Origin: Verrucomicrobiota bacterium
Lineage (GTDB): Bacteria; Verrucomicrobiota; Kiritimatiellia; CAIQIC01; Lenti-01
NCBI GenBank assembly: GCA_022709625.1
Contig: JAKLIL010000007.1
Coordinates: 1 to 15,210 of the forward strand
Direction: 5' to 3'
Length of the DNA stretch: 15,210 nt
Part shown: positions 13,830 through 15,210 of the stretch, one piece after another
Numbering within the stretch: position 1 is the first letter of the stretch
Layout of the letters: every line of letters begins with the position of its first letter
Made by a program: the position numbers and the translations under genes
Notes under the pieces: generated by a model
What the model saw: the letters and a program-made list of their open reading frames with translations, nothing else
The model's database searches: none
Told to the model about the DNA's origin: nothing

Positions 13830-13862
13830 GCTGCCTCCGGAAAACGAGCGCTACAGGGATTG

Positions 13863-13898
13863 GGCGGAAGCCGTCCGCGCGGGCGAACGGCTTCCGCC
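13863..13898. repeat. Perfect 12-bp hairpin after BMC-H gene
   Basis: GGCGGAAGCCGT (13863-13874) pairs perfectly with ACGGCTTCCGCC (13887-13898) around a 12-base GC-rich loop. It sits 13 bases after the BMC-H stop codon and before the ribosome binding site of the BMC-P gene. No T tract follows, so termination is unlikely; an RNA-stabilising 3' structure is plausible. Confidence 0.75.
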
Positions 13899-13911
13899 GC
13901 GGGGGTGCGGG

Positions 13912-14208
13912 CTATTTGCCGCCCTTGGCCGGAGCGCGGCCGAGCGGGAGCACCGCATCCACGTTGGCGTGGGGGCGGGCGATCACGTGGACGGCGACCA
14001 CTTCGCCGACGCGGCCGGCGGCGATCTGGCCGGCGTCGCAGGCGGCCTTGACGGCGGCGACGTCGCCGCGGACGATGACGGAGGTGAAGCCCCCGCCCGT
14101 CTTTTCGTAGGTGACCAGTTCGACCTTGGCGGCCTTGACCATCGCATCCGCGGCTTCCACCGTGGCGGGGAAGGAGCGGGTCTCAATCATACCCAATGCA
14201 TCTGCCAT
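13912..14208 (-). CDS. BMC-H hexameric shell protein
   Basis: Hexamer that makes up most of the microcompartment facets. The 98-residue protein is a single BMC domain (Pfam 00936 type): ALGMIETRSFPATVEAADAM at 4-23, VKAAKVELVTYEKTGGGF with a TGGGF pore loop at about 37-41, VIVRGDVAAVKAACDAG, and then the GEVVAVHVIARPH strand. The tail after residue 80 is short and basic. The start is the ATG at 14208 with GAGGT upstream; the frame is open further upstream only as a shadow of the BMC-T gene. It is the only BMC-H gene in the window, although others may lie to the right. The hairpin just after its stop may raise the stability of its message, which would suit the high copy number needed. Confidence 0.95.
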   Translation of the reverse strand: MADALGMIETRSFPATVEAADAMVKAAKVELVTYEKTGGGFTSVIVRGDVAAVKAACDAGQIAAGRVGEVVAVHVIARPHANVDAVLPLGRAPAKGGK

Positions 14209-14249
14209 GTTCTTACCTCGTTGGTTTGTGTTGTTTTTCTTGAATTCGC

Positions 14250-14885
14250 CTATTGCCGGGCGCCGCCGGTTTCGGCCCGGCCGGTGACGGCTTCGATCGC
14301 GGCTTCGGCGGCGCGGAAGGCGACGTCGATATCGCGCTCCTCGCCCCCGAGCCAAATCCGGCCGAAGGAGCCGAACGTGATGACCTCCAGGACGTTGATG
14401 TTGGCGGACTTTTCGGCCTCGTTGGTCGCCAGGGCGGCGTAGCCGGCGGGGGCGACTTCCATGATGTAGAGCGACTGCCCGCGCGTGATCATGTTGCCGT
14501 GGCGCATGCGGTTGATCAGCATCGTCTGGTGGTCGTCGATGTTGCGGATGACCTGCGAAGAATAGATCTTCGGCTTGATGCGCTGGTCTTCCGCGAGGTC
14601 GAGGTCCTTGAGGATGGCGGCGCCGGCCTGGCGCACGTCCGCCTGGGAATCGGAGTGGATTTCCAGCATGCCGTAGAGGCGTTCGACGATCTGCATGCCG
14701 GGGCGCACGCGGGTGGACTTCAGCGCCACGTCCGTGACCTGGTTGATCGCGATGCCCGGGGAGATTTCCACGAACAGCGCGGCCTGGCCTTCGACGGGCA
14801 GGTAGCCGCGGGCCACGGTCGCCAGAAAGGAGGCGAACTGCGGCTGCAGGCTGTCGATGAATACGTAGGTTCTGAGTTCGGCCAT
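14250..14885 (-). CDS. BMC-T shell protein, CsoS1D-like (permuted tandem BMC)
   Basis: Trimeric shell protein of the permuted double-domain type, like CsoS1D, whose trimers stack and carry a large pore that opens and closes. The 211-residue protein has the first domain from RTYVFIDSLQPQFASFLATV through LFVEISPGIAINQVTDVALK to YGMLEIHSD. The second runs from KIYSSQVIRNIDDHQTMLIN through GQSLYIMEVAPAGYAALATN to FGSFGRIWLGG. The paired pattern (FVEISPGIA and IMEVAPAGY) is characteristic. AAAGGAGG precedes the ATG at 14885 and overlaps the TAA of deoC, so the two genes are tightly linked. A gated pore could admit the bulky deoxyribose-5-phosphate or cofactors such as NAD and CoA; that is inference. 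Confidence 0.93.
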   Translation of the reverse strand: MAELRTYVFIDSLQPQFASFLATVARGYLPVEGQAALFVEISPGIAINQVTDVALKSTRVRPGMQIVERLYGMLEIHSDSQADVRQAGAAILKDLDLAEDQRIKPKIYSSQVIRNIDDHQTMLINRMRHGNMITRGQSLYIMEVAPAGYAALATNEAEKSANINVLEVITFGSFGRIWLGGEERDIDVAFRAAEAAIEAVTGRAETGGARQ

Positions 14886-14898
14886 GGGGACTCCTCCT

Positions 14899-15210
14899 TT
14901 ATTTGCCGCCCGTGGCGGCGGCGGCTTCTTCCATCATTTTCACACTGTTCGAGGATCCGATGCGGGTCGCCCCGTGGCGGATCATCAGCATCGCGTCCGC
15001 ATAGGTGCGGACGCCGCCGGACGCCTTCACGCCGAGGCGCCGGGGCGCCACGGTGCGGGCCATCAGGGCGATGTCTTCGGCCGTGGCGCCGCCCTTGTTG
15101 AAGCCCGTCGAGGTCTTCACGTAGTCGGCGCGGGCCTTCATGGACGCCTCGCAGGCCTTGCCGATCTCGTCCTTGGTCAGCAGGCAGGTTTCCAGAATCA
15201 CCTTCAGCAG
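14899..15210 (-). CDS. deoC: Deoxyribose-phosphate aldolase, 5' part outside window
   Basis: Class I aldolase cleaving 2-deoxyribose-5-phosphate to acetaldehyde and glyceraldehyde-3-phosphate. The last 103 codons are visible and the frame is open to the window edge. They include VILETCLL, then ADYVKTSTGF with the Schiff-base lysine, the long block starting NKGGAT, and GVKASGGVRT with the second conserved lysine that tunes it. GATRIGSSNSV follows in the phosphate-binding region. It ends with a short Ala/Gly-rich tail (EEAAAATGGK). It is the farthest upstream visible gene of the shell operon, and its stop codon overlaps the ribosome binding site of the BMC-T gene. This placement, with the aldehyde dehydrogenase in the same operon, marks it as the probable signature enzyme of the compartment. 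Any N-terminal encapsulation peptide would lie outside the window. Confidence 0.95.
   Translation of the reverse strand: MLKVILETCLLTKDEIGKACEASMKARADYVKTSTGFNKGGATAEDIALMARTVAPRRLGVKASGGVRTYADAMLMIRHGATRIGSSNSVKMMEEAAAATGGK

Noticed and set aside
12004..14442. Very long plus-strand open frame (812 codons) opposite the aldehyde dehydrogenase, BMC-P and BMC-H genes
   Set aside because: It is antisense to several well-recognised genes, has no recognisable domain, and is explained by GC-rich codon bias that keeps the opposite frame free of stops.
1..15210. CRISPR array, tRNA, rRNA or transposase
   Set aside because: I saw no regularly spaced repeats, no RNA-gene signatures and no transposase or integrase motifs on either strand. 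The repeats present are few and intergenic.

Overview
The window is GC-rich bacterial DNA, coded almost entirely on the minus strand, so the genes read from right to left. The best guess for the host is a member of the Planctomycetes-Verrucomicrobia-Chlamydiae (PVC) group, such as Verrucomicrobiota, Kiritimatiellota or Planctomycetota. This rests on a microcompartment shell set with three BMC-P paralogues, as in PVM-type loci, and on dispersed repeats I associate with that group. It is an inference; there is no rRNA or other marker gene here.

Right third (10811-15210): a bacterial microcompartment (BMC) operon. In transcription order it holds deoC (5' end outside the window), a CsoS1D-like BMC-T, a BMC-H, a first BMC-P, a CoA-acylating aldehyde dehydrogenase with an N-terminal encapsulation-type helix, a second BMC-T, and two more BMC-P genes. 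It ends in an intrinsic terminator that overlaps the last stop codon.

Middle (4512-10647): a nucleoside catabolism cluster on the same strand: deoB (phosphopentomutase), deoA (pyrimidine nucleoside phosphorylase), a trimeric-type purine nucleoside phosphorylase, a broken GxxExxY cassette flanked by repeats, a Udp-like phosphorylase and a UraA-like permease. Most of the longer gaps between genes carry a repeat or a hairpin.

Left third (1-4498): a mixed set. It holds a PIG-L/LmbE deacetylase (the only plus-strand gene), an endonuclease/exonuclease/phosphatase-fold protein, an unrecognised secreted protein, a small membrane zinc-ribbon protein, an LptF/LptG permease and adenosine deaminase (3' end outside the window).

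How it fits together: adenosine deaminase makes (deoxy)inosine. The phosphorylases split deoxynucleosides into base and deoxyribose-1-phosphate, and DeoB converts that to deoxyribose-5-phosphate. DeoC cleaves it to glyceraldehyde-3-phosphate and acetaldehyde, and the aldehyde dehydrogenase turns acetaldehyde into acetyl-CoA, presumably inside the shell. This looks like a deoxynucleoside (DNA-debris) utilising microcompartment with its feeder pathway encoded next door. DeoC-containing BMC loci have been noted in published surveys (from memory, under the name sugar-phosphate-utilising). The full feeder set beside the shell operon is the most notable thing here.
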